A stretch of DNA of 64,000 nt, from contig JACCGJ010002824.1 in the NCBI GenBank assembly GCA_013407085.1, forward strand, positions 22,201-86,200, written 5' to 3'. Shown in pieces: positions 1-11,390 of the stretch. The notes beneath the pieces were generated by a model that was not told the DNA's origin, ran no database searches, and was given only the letters and a program-made list of their open reading frames with translations. A program made the translations under genes and the position numbers. The DNA comes from Atriophallophorus winterbourni (lineage: Eukaryota > Platyhelminthes > Trematoda > Plagiorchiida > Microphallidae). Positions within the stretch are counted from its first letter, which is position 1; each line of letters starts with the position of its first letter.

Positions 1-311
1 CTTCAACTGGATGCGGTTGAGCACCCGGTTCTTCGATATCGAGTATACAGTTCGTACTTTTCACACGTTCTTGTTTCCGAATATCTGAAAAGTAAGGAAG
101 GGTTTCTCTTCTTCAGCACGGTGAGAGGTCAGCTATTCAGGAAACAATGCAATAATATGCGTGAACAATGAGTGGTGTATGAAATCACTAGCCTAGCCGA
201 GGTAAAGTGAAACAATGTCATAGACTGCATGTGTGCTAATTTGCTGTCAGGTTGTCCAGGCCAAGACACATAGTATAAAAATGTAAAAATACCAATTTTT
301 GTTTTTTATTA
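1..311. other. Unassigned sequence left of the first LINE
   Basis: No gene is recognised. A 17-bp stretch at 114-130 (cagcacggtgagaggtc) recurs exactly in inverted orientation at 7482-7498, which suggests a short dispersed repeat. The bases nearest 312 are probably LINE 3' UTR. Confidence 0.3.
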
Positions 312-1805
312 GACAATTTGCGGAAATACGATAGACCATTTAACGTCTAATTCCCTTTTACAGCCTGACACATTTGGGAGGCTTACTACGGAATCTGGGA
401 GCTTGTTTCAGAAGTTGACCACACGTTTGCTGAAAAAGTTCTCACGTGCCAGACACCTGGGCCTACTCTTAAGAAGTTTCATAGAATTACCCCTTGTAGC
501 TGTTTTAGGCGCAAGTTTAAGGATTTCAGTAATATTATCACCCGTAGTACCCTTTAGAATCTTTAGGGCTTCTATTAGGTCACTTCGCAGCCGCCGTATC
601 TTTGATGAGAACAAACCGAGTTCCTCGAGTCTAGCCTCATAGGTTTTACCTGTCTGACCCTCAACCATCCTAGAGCAAGACACTTGACCCTTTCGAGACA
701 TGCTTTATCCTTTTTTAATTACGGTGTCCAGGATTGAACGCAGTATTCCAAGTGAGGCCGCACGACTACTTTAGATAAGGGAATGTAGATTGAAGGTTTT
801 CGGCAAAATAACGCTAAACGGAGTCTGAACAATTCTCTGCGAGCCTTGTTTGCAGCTTTGGCACATTGAGTAGCCCATTTAAAATCACCTGTTATAGTAA
901 TGCCAAGATCCTTCACTTTCTTAGCAGCATCTATTCTGATAGTTCCTCCACCAACTTCTAGTTGGGTTGTCGCTAAATCAGTCGTCAGATGACAGCTTTT
1001 GCCCAAGTTTAGTGACAAGTCCCAGGTCTTTGTCCACTCGATTACTTTTTCTAAATCAGAGATAAGCGTATCTCTACTGTCGGTTCCTAGGATCTTGACA
1101 TCATCAGCAAACAGGATGCAGCGTGAACTCAAGCACGCTGCCAGGTCGTTCACAAAAATAAGAAAAAGTAATGGACCGAGCACCGAGCCATGAGGCACTC
1201 CACTGAATATCACTGGTTTCGCCGAGCACACCTCTGCAATTCTAACATAGTTAGTGCGATTTGTTAAGAAGCTGTCTAACCATCGATGTAGGTCACCTGT
1301 GACGCCACACATACTTAGTTTGTGCAGGAGGTACCTATGGTTCACCGAGTCAAATGACTTTTGAAAATCAAGATAGCAGACTTCGACTACTCTCCCTTCA
1401 TCGAGACGTAATGTCACTCCATCCAGAAAGCTTAGAAGATTGGTTAGGCAGGACCTTCCTTTCCAGAATCCGTGCTGGGCATCGAATAGTAAGGAATTGG
1501 CTACCAAATGATTACATACCTGGTGCCGAACGATTTTTTCCAAGCACTTCCAAAGAATGCTTGTCAGGCTTACTGGCCTGTAGTTGCGTACATCCGAAAT
1601 TGGACCCTTTTTGTATATGGCTATTACCGCCGCTCGTTTCCAATCATCCGGTGGTATACTTTGGAGTAAGGTAGCTTCGAAAAGATTTCTGATTGCAAGG
1701 CTAACTATATTCGCGAGCGGTTTAAGAATAGCCGGATGTATACCGTCGGGGCCAGCTGTCTTAGTTTTATCCAGCTGCGACAGAACTGTGGTGACCATTT
1801 CCTGA
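312..1805 (-). pseudogene. CR1/Jockey-type LINE reverse transcriptase, 5'-truncated
   Basis: This is the C-terminal part of a non-LTR retrotransposon ORF2. Reading leftward from about 1798, the frame shows the usual RT blocks: AGPDGI, the NYRPVSLTS block, AQHGFWKGRSC, a YLDFQKSFD palm motif A, GVPHGSVLGPLLF, and the catalytic FADDV at about 1098-1112. The main frame stops at 719. The sequence goes on in another frame (701-408) with an LGLFSSKIRRLRSDLI block typical of CR1-type C-termini, then passes an in-frame TGA near 403 and ends near 312. The endonuclease and ORF1 are absent, so the copy is truncated at about 1805. One frameshift and one stop make it non-functional. The clade is judged from motifs only. 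Confidence 0.85.
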
Positions 1806-1839
1806 CAATGAATATGTATTCGCGTTTGTATATATCACA

Positions 1840-1945
1840 ATTTGATTGTACAAAATTTTTGGCAATTTTTGCTTATGATTAGTATATCATGGATAACTAA
1901 GCCTAGAATTATTTATTTATTTATTTATTCATTCATCTATATATC
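1840..1945 (+). repeat. Possible LINE-A 3' end with TTTA tail
   Basis: The stretch runs from a gattgtacaaa-like segment into repeated attt/attc units at about 1910-1938. The same order is seen at the 3' ends of the LINE-A copies near 15000-15090 and 16720-16800. It is probably a very short 5'-truncated copy. The similarity was judged by eye. Confidence 0.4.
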
Positions 1946-2169
1946 CAAGTAACAAACACGGGTGGGTAACAATTATATACGGCTGGAGTCCAATTATCGA
2001 GAGTTCTGTGTAGATTAGTGATGCATGAGTGTCTTGTTTTGAATGCGTGTTATTTTTTCGATTTAATAATGAAGTCGTTAGCAACAAATCTCTCTAGAAG
2101 TTTAGTGACCACTAGCTACAACTGACTGGTCTTTAGTGAGAAACATCAGATCGGTTCAAACTTGTGTAT

Positions 2170-3430
2170 TTCGGAGTGATCAACACACATTTCCACTCAA
2201 TAAGAACCTTGCTACAAAACAGTGGCAGGTTGAGGAGATCAAAGAGTGGTGAGAATAGAGCATTAGTGCAATTTGTGAAAATTAACAGTGTTGGTTTGTC
2301 AGCACCTTGCGACGGTTTTTTATTTAACCCAAGTCGTAACACCAAGACGCTGTTGAGGTTCACAGAAATGCACCGTATTGTGTCAATTTACCACTTAAGC
2401 GGACGCTTAACATATCATAAGCGCTATTCTGGTAGGAAACATGAGAGTAACATTGAGTGAGTTCGTTGGCAGATTGAGAGAGTTCGAGGTAGTTTTCTTC
2501 ACCATCTGGAAGAAGTGCTTCGAGGTCCGATCAATTTTTACATTAAATTAACGAGATACTGTTCTCTATTCTCCTGAACAAGATTAGTAAATTTGTTCCT
2601 CAGTAAACAGCAGGACTCCCAGGAATCATGTGTTATCTGCAGTAAGTGGTTTATTTACGCACACATTCTCAATTCTATCTATTCCCGTGTTCGAATCCTG
2701 GTCACGAATTTGAATCGTTTCTTCATTTTATTAAATCGCATCTTAAGCAATGTTCAATTTTGTCTAGTTTCTTCAGTTTTGATGACCAGCATTTTTTGGG
2801 ATCAGTGTTAATCGGTGCCAAGTCGATGCCTTTTTTACGGGCTATGAATAAATCAACCGTATCAAATTTTTGATCATTTTTCGAGCGTCACTAGCGTTTT
2901 TCGCCTTATATATATTGTCGAAAACGATGACAACATGATCATTTCAACCCACTGATGCTTTATAGTGGATAAAATCGATTACATTTTCCACCCTTGTAAT
3001 AACAAGATCGAGTATGGACTGTGTGTTTTTGCCTCTGAAGGGAGGGCTGTTTAGATGTAGTTTTATACAAGAATTTCGTTCAACATTTCGTAGAATAATT
3101 AAATCAAGAGCATTGACAGGATAAATTCATGAATATAAAATGACCAACGATCAAGACATTTTTGTGATATCTAAATAACAGCTGATTTTTCCTAAGTAAA
3201 CTAGCATATTATGCTTCGTGTGTTAACGGCGGTTGTTGAATCACACCGGAAACACAGTTTTACCGGTTTCTTATTCAAGTGAGACCACAATGTTTCTCCA
3301 GTATCCAATCGTTTTATGTGATTTTTATGAGCGTGAGGTCGCGGTCTGCTCGAATTCGGTACGTGATCCCAATTCACTTATTACATTTACTCTGCTTAGA
3401 TTCAACGTATTCTCTTTACATATTTTATCT
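2170..3430 (-). pseudogene. Degenerate CR1-type LINE segment, sister of the 41-44 kb copy
   Basis: No open frame of useful length remains, but the nucleotide sequence runs in parallel with 42250-43610. Matched landmarks include a gagcgagttcgttggc-like block (about 2453 vs 42463), a gatactgttctctat block (2555 vs 42612), and a cttattcaagtga block near 3270 vs 43528. In the sister copy the corresponding region lies between the RT and the start of the endonuclease. This copy is therefore an old relic of the same family, coding strand minus. It lacks the 217-bp insertion found at 43129-43345. Confidence 0.6.
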
Positions 3431-3504
3431 CAATATTAATTTGAATCCATTAAATATTTACGGTAAAAAATGCAATGGAAAACCTCATGATCTTCTCGTA
3501 TTTA

Positions 3505-4647
3505 GGTACGTAAATTATCTAAGCCTAGTAATTGTACTGTCAGATTCGACACTGACACTTCAGTTATTCTGAAAAAATTGAAAAAATTAGAATCGGAAGT
3601 GTCAGAACTTAGAAATGAACAAACATTATACAATTCCACCCGTAATTCTCTAAAACCTCTTTTATCACTCATAAACTCTGATATAGGTATAGACAAAGAT
3701 ATATTGATTCAAGCCAATGAGTTCATAGAAACCATGAGCACGGAAATATATTAAAGAGAAGCTCTTTCAAACAGTGTTATCTTCTTCAATGTTGCAGATA
3801 ATTATCCTTTAAACGATTATAAAAAGGTATCTTTTCAACATATGGCATCCACATAGAATGTTTCACTGTAGTCTGACTACGTAAAAACACAATTAAACAA
3901 CGTACTCCTGTTTTATTAAAATTCACAGATAGGATTTCTGCATCGTAATAACTTCATAATAAGAACTTTTAAAAAGTATTCCAAGGTTCTCGAATGTGGT
4001 CCTAATACCGGACTTAACACCCGTGCAACGTAAAGTCAACTATAAAAAATGAAATTTATCAACTACACTATATGTAACAATACTTCAGATAAAAATGAAC
4101 GAATGCAATGCGAATCTCTAAGTGAAACTAACTCTAATAATTCACAAAGTTCAACAGCCGTGCCTGATAATCATGGCACGTGTGAAACACGTTTTTTGCA
4201 TTTACGCTCACCGCGTTTACCTAAATTAAGACAAACGAGAGCCCCTTTTTACCAAATCCTCCTTTGTTCAGAAAGGCAGTAATCAGACAACCTCCCCGAA
4301 AACTTTTGAAGACAACTAATTATAGAAGAGGTTCACATAGTCTCGATAACCGTATTGAAACATCTTCTCGTTTCCTAATGAATAACCACCTACTATATAA
4401 GCAAACGCATCACCATTCACCAACTCCTATACCTTTTCGTAATATTCAACCTTATTATGATTTACCACCTCCTATACCTTTTCGTAATATACAACCTCAT
4501 TATAATTCAGCTAACATTACACAATATCCCTCTTCTTATAAAAATTATATACACCAAACTTTAATTTATAATCCATATGTATCTCACTCTACTTATGAAC
4601 CATACTTCAACACTAATACCACTTTTTTTCAAAAACATATGTATTGA
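3505..4647 (+). pseudogene. LINE-A ORF1 remnant
   Basis: This is the probable ORF1 (nucleic-acid-binding protein) of the LINE-A copy whose ORF2 follows at about 4660. The first part (about 3560-3750) encodes a short coiled-coil-like segment rich in K, L and E. After frame breaks, 4049-4282 and 4264-4647 encode a polar region and a basic, His/Pro/Tyr-rich tail. The tail contains an almost perfect tandem repeat of PIPFRNIQPYY / PIPFRNIQPHY (about 4430-4505). No zinc knuckle or RRM could be recognised. Part of this ORF1 appears again at 18620-18840 next to another LINE-A copy, which supports its belonging to the element. Confidence 0.5.
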
Positions 4648-4659
4648 ATTTCAAGCCTA

Positions 4660-7165
4660 TGAAACTCTCTTATGCACCCACCCCGAATTTTTTGATTTCC
4701 GACCTTTCTGTTGTTCGTTTTCTGGTCATAAATGCTAGATAAATTATACCTGAAATCCATATAATAAGATCTTACCTTTCTTCTAAACCTGCAGACATTA
4801 TTCTTGTAACTGAATCCTGGACTCGTGATGATCATTCCGACTCTAAGCTCATCATACCTAACTACCAGATATTTAGGAGAAACCTCATACTAAAACGAGG
4901 TGGCGGTTGCCTCATTTATGTGCATTCAAGACTTAAAGCGAATATCTAACATATTCGAATTTACCTGAACTTGGACTTTTATTATGGATAGAACTACCTA
5001 TGCTAGATCTTTTAATAGGTTGCATCTACTACACACCAGGCTAAACTTTATCTAATCTGGACACACTAACTCAAGCTTTCATCGATGCGTCTTTATATCA
5101 TGCACGCCATAAACTCATAGCCACTGATTTCAACATGCCTAATTTAAACTGGCACAAACGAAGTAAAGTTAGCTCTCATAAAAATTTCATGAGAACGCTT
5201 GACGTACTAGGTTACAAACAATTTATTGATAGACCAACTAGAAGGGCTACATTCTTGACTTAGTCTTCACATTAAATATTGATCCAACCAACTTACTAAC
5301 ATAGCCTTCCTCCTTTAATGGGGATCATAAAATATTATCCTTCCAACTACCATGCACTTGCAAACCTGCTAATGAGGCTAAGACTCTTGACCGTTACATC
5401 GATTGGAAGCTGCTTTTAACACTTATAAGGATTGAAGATTGGTCTCAATTCTTCCTTTTAAATAAATTTCTAACCATATCTTCTACATTCCATTCGGAAA
5501 TTATAGGTTTAATCGACAGAGCGAGCAGCCCTAAAAAACGCATAAAACAAACTAGGCTCGAGAAAAAACAAAATAAAATAAAACAATGGTCTACAGTTGC
5601 AATGAACAATAATGATATCTTCGCTCGTTCACGTTCCAATGAACTATTAAGTGACCACAAACTTATTCTAGACCACAAATTGAAAACATAAGAAAATAGA
5701 GCACTGAACAGTTGTGATAAGCTAAAATCACTTAGCAGACTATTTAAATCACTATCCGTAAACTCAACCAGCAACGTAGATTGTATTATTCAGGATCAAA
5801 TTTATTATTCTGCAGGAATAAGAATTACAGACCATAATACAATCTGTGAAGAATTTCCTAAATATTTTAATACTACAAACAATATTTCCATCTATAAAGA
5901 TATCACAGTCCAACATGGATTCCTTAGCCAAAGGTCTTGAGTAAACTGCCAGTTAGAATACTTATATCTCATAACCGCTTCCCTTGAACAAGGACTAGCA
6001 GTGATTGATGATTTGTTGGACATAAGCAAAGCTTTCGATCGGGTTCCTTATACGCTACTCCTTTTGAAGTTATCATGTTTAGGTATTCATGGGCCTTTAT
6101 TCAGCTGGTTCCGTTCTTTTCTATCTGACCGCACCTTTTCGGTTCACGTTAATGGTGTTACCTCAACTAATCAGCCGATTTCAAGTGGCGTAATTCAAGG
6201 CAGCGTTCTAGGTCCACTTCTTTTTCTTATCTATGTTAATGATCTACAAAATTTTGTAGATCACTCTAAGCTATTTATCTTCGCGGATAACATAAAAGTC
6301 GTCACAACATCTCCACCTGGTTAAGTGTCACAGGCTCTGAAACCCCTAACCGTGATCTTGCCTCTCTATCTAGCTGGAACTCACAATGTAGATTAGAAAT
6401 TTCTGGTTCTAAGATACACTATATGGGATTACGTTGTTCAATCCCTTCTAACACACTAACGATAAATGGCTCAAATATCTCACTTTATGCAAAAATCAGG
6501 GCCTTGGATTTAGATACTCCTCTCCTCTCAATTTTCATGAACAAGATAGACACCTTATCGTGAGAGCAAGACAAAACGTTGGCTTAGTTAACCATAAATT
6601 TCTCTTACGCGAGAGTAAAATAGCATTGTATAAGATGAAGGTCCTTCTAATTCTCGATTATTGTAATATCATCTATTCTCACATGGGTAGGCGTGATTGT
6701 TTTCTCTTAGAGAGACTTCAACGTAATTCCACCAAAATAACTTTGAACTATTCTAACCCTTTGCCTTATCATGAAACGTGTAATTTGCTGAGTGTCGAAC
6801 CACTATGGCAACGCAGAATTCGTCTGAATCTGCTTTTTTTTCTTCTGAATCATTACCCAGCAGCGAGTTAAGCTTCAGTCTGGCATGCGCTTTCGCGAAT
6901 ATATTCAATATGTTCTGCGCAATCGAACAAGGCTATTGAATACCTCTTTGTCTTGCGCTAAAGTTGAACGTAACTTTTTGTTAATTAGATATGAACAACT
7001 TTGAAATTCTCTTCCTCTACATTTCCTTATGTGTACATCTACAGGAAAATTTAAAACGCTTGTAGGAAATCTTACCGTTCACTCGCTATCCAAAATCCTC
7101 ATTATAAACGCTTTTCCAGACATTCTATACACTCATGGGATCCCAGGTTTCTAAATCCACATCTT
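4660..7165 (+). pseudogene. LINE-A ORF2 (endonuclease + reverse transcriptase), copy 0
   Basis: This is a degenerate full-length-type ORF2. The apurinic-like endonuclease region (about 4760-5340) shows a VTESWTRDD-like block, a RGGGCLIYVHSR block and a DFNMPNLNW block. The RT region (about 5990-6870) shows DISKAFDRVPY, GVIQGSVLGPLLFLIYVNDL and FADN where FADD is expected, so a catalytic Asp is replaced. The C-terminal domain continues to an HGIPGF block near 7140. Stops and frameshifts occur throughout. The segment 5227-5780 is highly similar to 8122-8700. Confidence 0.75.
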
Positions 7166-8121
7166 TCTGCATATTTTGATATATCATGAGGTTAGATAGT
7201 ATTCTCTGGATAACTGGCCATTTAAGTGTCAGGTTACCGGACCCAAAAAATGCTTTTACACTAATTTATCTCCACATTGCCTTCGATAACATTTTTCTAT
7301 GCACCATTATGTATATAACTGTATTTTATTTCGCACGAGGCTTAGAAATGTCACATTTTATCCAAACGTGCAAAATAATAAAAATCTACAAAGAAAATGA
7401 AAAACGTAAAAAACTATTAAAAACAATATGTTTTTTAATGTACATTCTTATTTCCTAAATGATGTACTATTTCACTTCGATGACCTCTCACCGTGCTGGT
7501 GAATAGAAAATCTTTCATTATATTCCAGTTTCTTCGAATAACGAACCATCACTGTAATTGGCTCGAAATCTATCCGCCCGAGATTTGTTCCGTATGCGAT
7601 TCACTCTCCTGCAGATAACGAAAATCCGGCTGGTGAACAAATTTTGGTTCGATTCGTTGACAATTCTTTAAAAGTTTTGGAGCACAGCACCCTACTGCCT
7701 ACTACATGCTATTAGCCACACCATCTCTCATCCCCAACAATTTCTCATACTTTCTTATTTCGATGGATTTATGTTCTCTTTTCAAACTTTCCAACCAACC
7801 TTTTCGTAAAAACATGAATATATGCATATATAATTTGTTTATTTTTTATGACAACATCATTACAATTCGCACCACATTTTCCATAATTACCTTCCATTTC
7901 TGTTCTCCATTTGTTTGTTGCATCCTTGCCATTCGTAAATCTTGACATAATTTAAATGAAATTTTATTTTTATTAGACATTGAAAATGTATTCTTACCTA
8001 CTGTATATTCATTTCCCTTATTGAACGGAAAAAATGTTTGAAAATCCCGCTCACTTCGGTCAGTTGCACTGTACTATTTTCTTTTGCAGTTCAAATTTTG
8101 ATAAACTGATCATGTATTGCA
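7166..8121. other. LINE-A copy 0 3' UTR and unassigned spacer
   Basis: No coding region is supported. It starts as the probable 3' UTR of the preceding LINE. The 17-bp inverted match to 114-130 lies at 7482-7498. The boundary at about 8122 is where similarity to the inside of LINE-A resumes abruptly. Confidence 0.35.
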
Positions 8122-10400
8122 TGATAGACCAACTAGAAGGGCAACATTCTTGACTCAGTCTTTACTTTAAATATTGATCCAACCAACTTACTAATATTGC
8201 CTTCCCCCTTTAATGGGAATCATAAAATATTATCCTTCCATCTACCATGCACTTGCAAACCTAACAATGAGGTCAAGACCCTTTACCATTACATCGATTG
8301 GAACCTGCTTTAAACACTTATAAAGATTGGAGACTGGTCTCAATTCTTCCATTCAAATAAATTTCTAACCATATCTTCTACATTCCATTCGAAAATTATA
8401 GGTTTAATCGACATAGCAAGCAGTCCTAAAGAACGCATAAAACAAACTAGGCTCAAGAAAATGGAAAATAAAATAAAACAATGGTCTACAGTTGCAATAA
8501 ACAATAATGATATCTTCGCTCGTCTACGTTCCAATGAACTATTAAGTGACCACAAACTTATTCTAGACCACACGGAAAACATCAGAAAATAGAGCACTGA
8601 ACAGTTGTGATAAGCTAAAATCACTTAGCAGACTATTTAAATCACGATCTGTAAACTTAACCAGCAACGTAGATTGTATTATCCAGGATCGAACTTATAA
8701 TTTTGCAGGAATGAGAATAACAGACCCTAATACAATCTGTGGAGAATTTCTTAAATATTTTAATACTACATACAATACTCCCATCAATGAAAATATCACC
8801 AGAGCGTTACGGACTCCTAGTGTATTAAGCACTATATGCATGAATCTGAATGACATTCATGAAGTCTGCAAGCAAACGGAGTTGAGTCTCAAGCCAGACA
8901 TAGCCGGCATTCCACCTGCCATTTGCAGAATGGGTGGTGACGATTAGAAACTTCTTCTACTAAACTTATTTAACACTTCAATCGAATCTGGAATCTTCCC
9001 ATTAGAATGTAAACAGTCTGTCAGTAAACCCAAACATAAATCTGGCTCGAAGCAATACAATCTAAATTACTTGAAGAAATAGTAAGAAAGCTATCCTAAA
9101 TCACTTATCTCCAAGTGTCTTCTCTAGAGCTCAACATGGCTTCCTGAATAGAAGATCTTGCATTACATGCCCGCTTGAATACCTTGACTATATTACTTCA
9201 TCGACTGAAGAAGGTTTGGCAGTTGTAGTTGTCTTCCTAGACATAACTCAAGCATTTGATACTGTTCATCATAAGTTATTATTATCGAAACTTGAATCAT
9301 ATGGCATCGGTGGTATTCTTCTTTCCTGGTTAACTTCTTTTCTTACCTGTCGCACTTACTCTGTTGGAGTTAATGGCCGTAGATTTCGCAGCCTTCCTAT
9401 TCCCAGTGGGCTTATTCAAGGTAGCGTATTAGGCCCCTTACAGTTACTTATATATATATATATATCAATGACATACATAACGTCATTTCACATAGCAAAC
9501 TGTTCTTATTTGCTGATGACATGAAAGTCGTTATCACGTTCCCAGCTTATCAAGCACAAACTTATATAGCTCGACTAAACAATGATTTAGCTGCACTTGC
9601 AGATTGGGCGACAAATAACGGTCTGGCGTTCTCAACAGCAAAATCAAATTTCATGCCTATAAGATGCACGATACAAAATAACTCAATCCTTCTAAACAAT
9701 AACGCAATCCAAATGATTGACAGCACGCGTGATTTAGGATTTCGATATTTTTCATCAATCACTTTCAACGAACAGATACGCCATTTTATTACTGAAGCCA
9801 GACAAAGTATGAATACTATACACAGATCTATTATTCAGCCTCATTGTAAACTAGAGATGTATAAATTATTCAACATTCGTATCTTTGACTATTGTAACAT
9901 AATATATACTAATATAAATAAAACCGATAGCATAGTTTTACTAAAGATACAACGTTCGTTCTCAAAATCAATCATTGGTTATACCACCAAACAATCCTAT
10001 AGAGAAAGATGTATACAACTGAAACTCGATCCCCTATGGTGTCGCAGACTCAAGCATAACCTCATCTTATTCTTTAAAATACTGTCAACGGACAATATGG
10101 AAATACGTTCGAATCTTCATATACGACATGATTCTAAGTATAGCTTGAGAAACAGTATAAAAAACTATTAAATTGTCAAGGTTTCGTACTAAAGTTAGTA
10201 ACAATTTCTTATTGACTAAATATGCTAAACTGTGAATTCTTCTTCTAAAATATATAAGACTCAGCTCCTCTTTGAATAAATTCAAATCACATCTGGTTTT
10301 ATTTGTTACCATAGATAAAATTTGCAATCTTTTTAACTTAGATGTTCTGCCTGATGATTTATATGATAATGGCATTCCTGGGTATCTATATTAAATAACT
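8122..10400 (+). pseudogene. LINE-A ORF2, copy 1 (5'-truncated in the endonuclease)
   Basis: The copy begins inside the endonuclease domain at the gatagaccaact block, equivalent to about 5227 in copy 0. It continues through the linker (8711-8947), the RT and the C-terminal domain. RT blocks are LDITQAFDTVHH (about 9240), SGLIQGSVLGPL (about 9405) and LFADDMKV (about 9505-9530, separated by a frameshift after a TA-rich expansion at 9451-9465). The 9521-10171 frame carries the C-terminal domain with an HCKLEMYKLFN block, also found in the 16 kb and 18 kb copies. Its 3' UTR runs on to 10641 and resumes at 14722 after the Gypsy insertion, ending in TTTA repeats near 15088. Confidence 0.8.
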
Positions 10401-10641
10401 TTTCATAACGTTCTAAACAACATTCTTTCTCTTCCGAGTATTTCCTTCTCAGCAAAATTCTTAATCCGCACCCATATTAAACGGGCCCCCAGACCTCAAC
10501 CTAGTGGAATAAATTCCCTTTACACAGCGGACAGGAGAACGGTTCATATTCAGGTAAGATCAATTTGTTTCAAAAAATCAAAATGAAAAAGTTTAGAACA
10601 TCAACAACAGAGATTCTTGACTTATCCTCGATGGACCTTAT
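10401..10641 (+). repeat. LINE-A copy 1 3' UTR, first part
   Basis: Non-coding sequence matching the reverse complement of 15440-15700 and 17280-17540. It is broken at 10641 by the Gypsy element. Confidence 0.75.
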
Positions 10642-10866
10642 TGTTATGTCTGTACTCTACTGTTGTTGGCCCAGCCCGTTTGGTCGGAGAGAACGCAACC
10701 GTCACTCAACTCGTGTATTGACCGAATGCCAAGAGTATCACAATAGAGCAAATGTGTGAATATCACAGTGAATAAAAATCACAATTAGAACTCACTATCG
10801 ATCTTGATTGGTCGATTAATCGATAGTTCGTTCACTGTCTATACGACAGAGGGTGCCCTCCTAACA
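10642..10866 (-). repeat. Gypsy 3' LTR
   Basis: 225 bp, the partner of 14497-14721 with 4 mismatches. On the coding strand it begins TGTTAGGAGGG and ends ACATAACA. The purine tract lies directly before it in element orientation. Confidence 0.95.
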
Positions 10867-10875
10867 CTCCCCTTT
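10867..10875 (-). promoter_or_regulatory. Gypsy polypurine tract
   Basis: AAAGGGGAG on the minus strand, abutting the 3' LTR. This is the expected place for plus-strand DNA priming. Confidence 0.7.
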
Positions 10876-11390
10876 AAGCTTGGTTGTCGTATGACTTCAT
10901 TTTTGGGTTCACTTGCAGGCGGGTTACTGGGATACGTCTTCGATCAGTTCGTCTTCTTTGTCTGCATTCCGGAGAATTAATTCGAGGGTGATCTTCTTCC
11001 GTTGGCTTTGTTTGTTCTGGGTTTTTGAGGTTGAATTCACCCAGTAGGATTTCCAATGGGGTTTCCTGTATACTTGGGGAATTCCGTTTTGCACCTAACG
11101 TCCTTAGTTGATCTGCATGTCGTACCCACGTTTCTTTTCCAACCATTATCTCGTAGCAGACGTGGCCCACGATCTTGCTAACGATCCCCGGGGTCCATTT
11201 GATCTCACCACCACGGTAATCCTTGGCGAGGACATTTTGTCCGACCATAAATTTTCGGAGTTTTACACCATTATGTCTATTACATTTGGCTTTCATTTTG
11301 AGATTTTTATTGGTATGATTCACCGTGTTTGGTCGCATGAGATCGAAGATGGTTCTCGGTTTTTGCCTTAGCATGACTTCCGCAGGCGAT
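10874..11390 (-). pseudogene. Gypsy integrase C-terminus, frameshifted
   Basis: This frame continues the polyprotein after the deletion near 11392. It starts with SPAEVMLRQKPR, a block that normally directly follows the integrase core, and includes VLAKDYRGGEIKWTPGIV and VRHADQLR, the small beta-barrel region of Gypsy integrases. It ends with DNQA and a stop that overlaps the purine tract. Without a join to the upstream frame it would not be translated as integrase. Confidence 0.85.
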
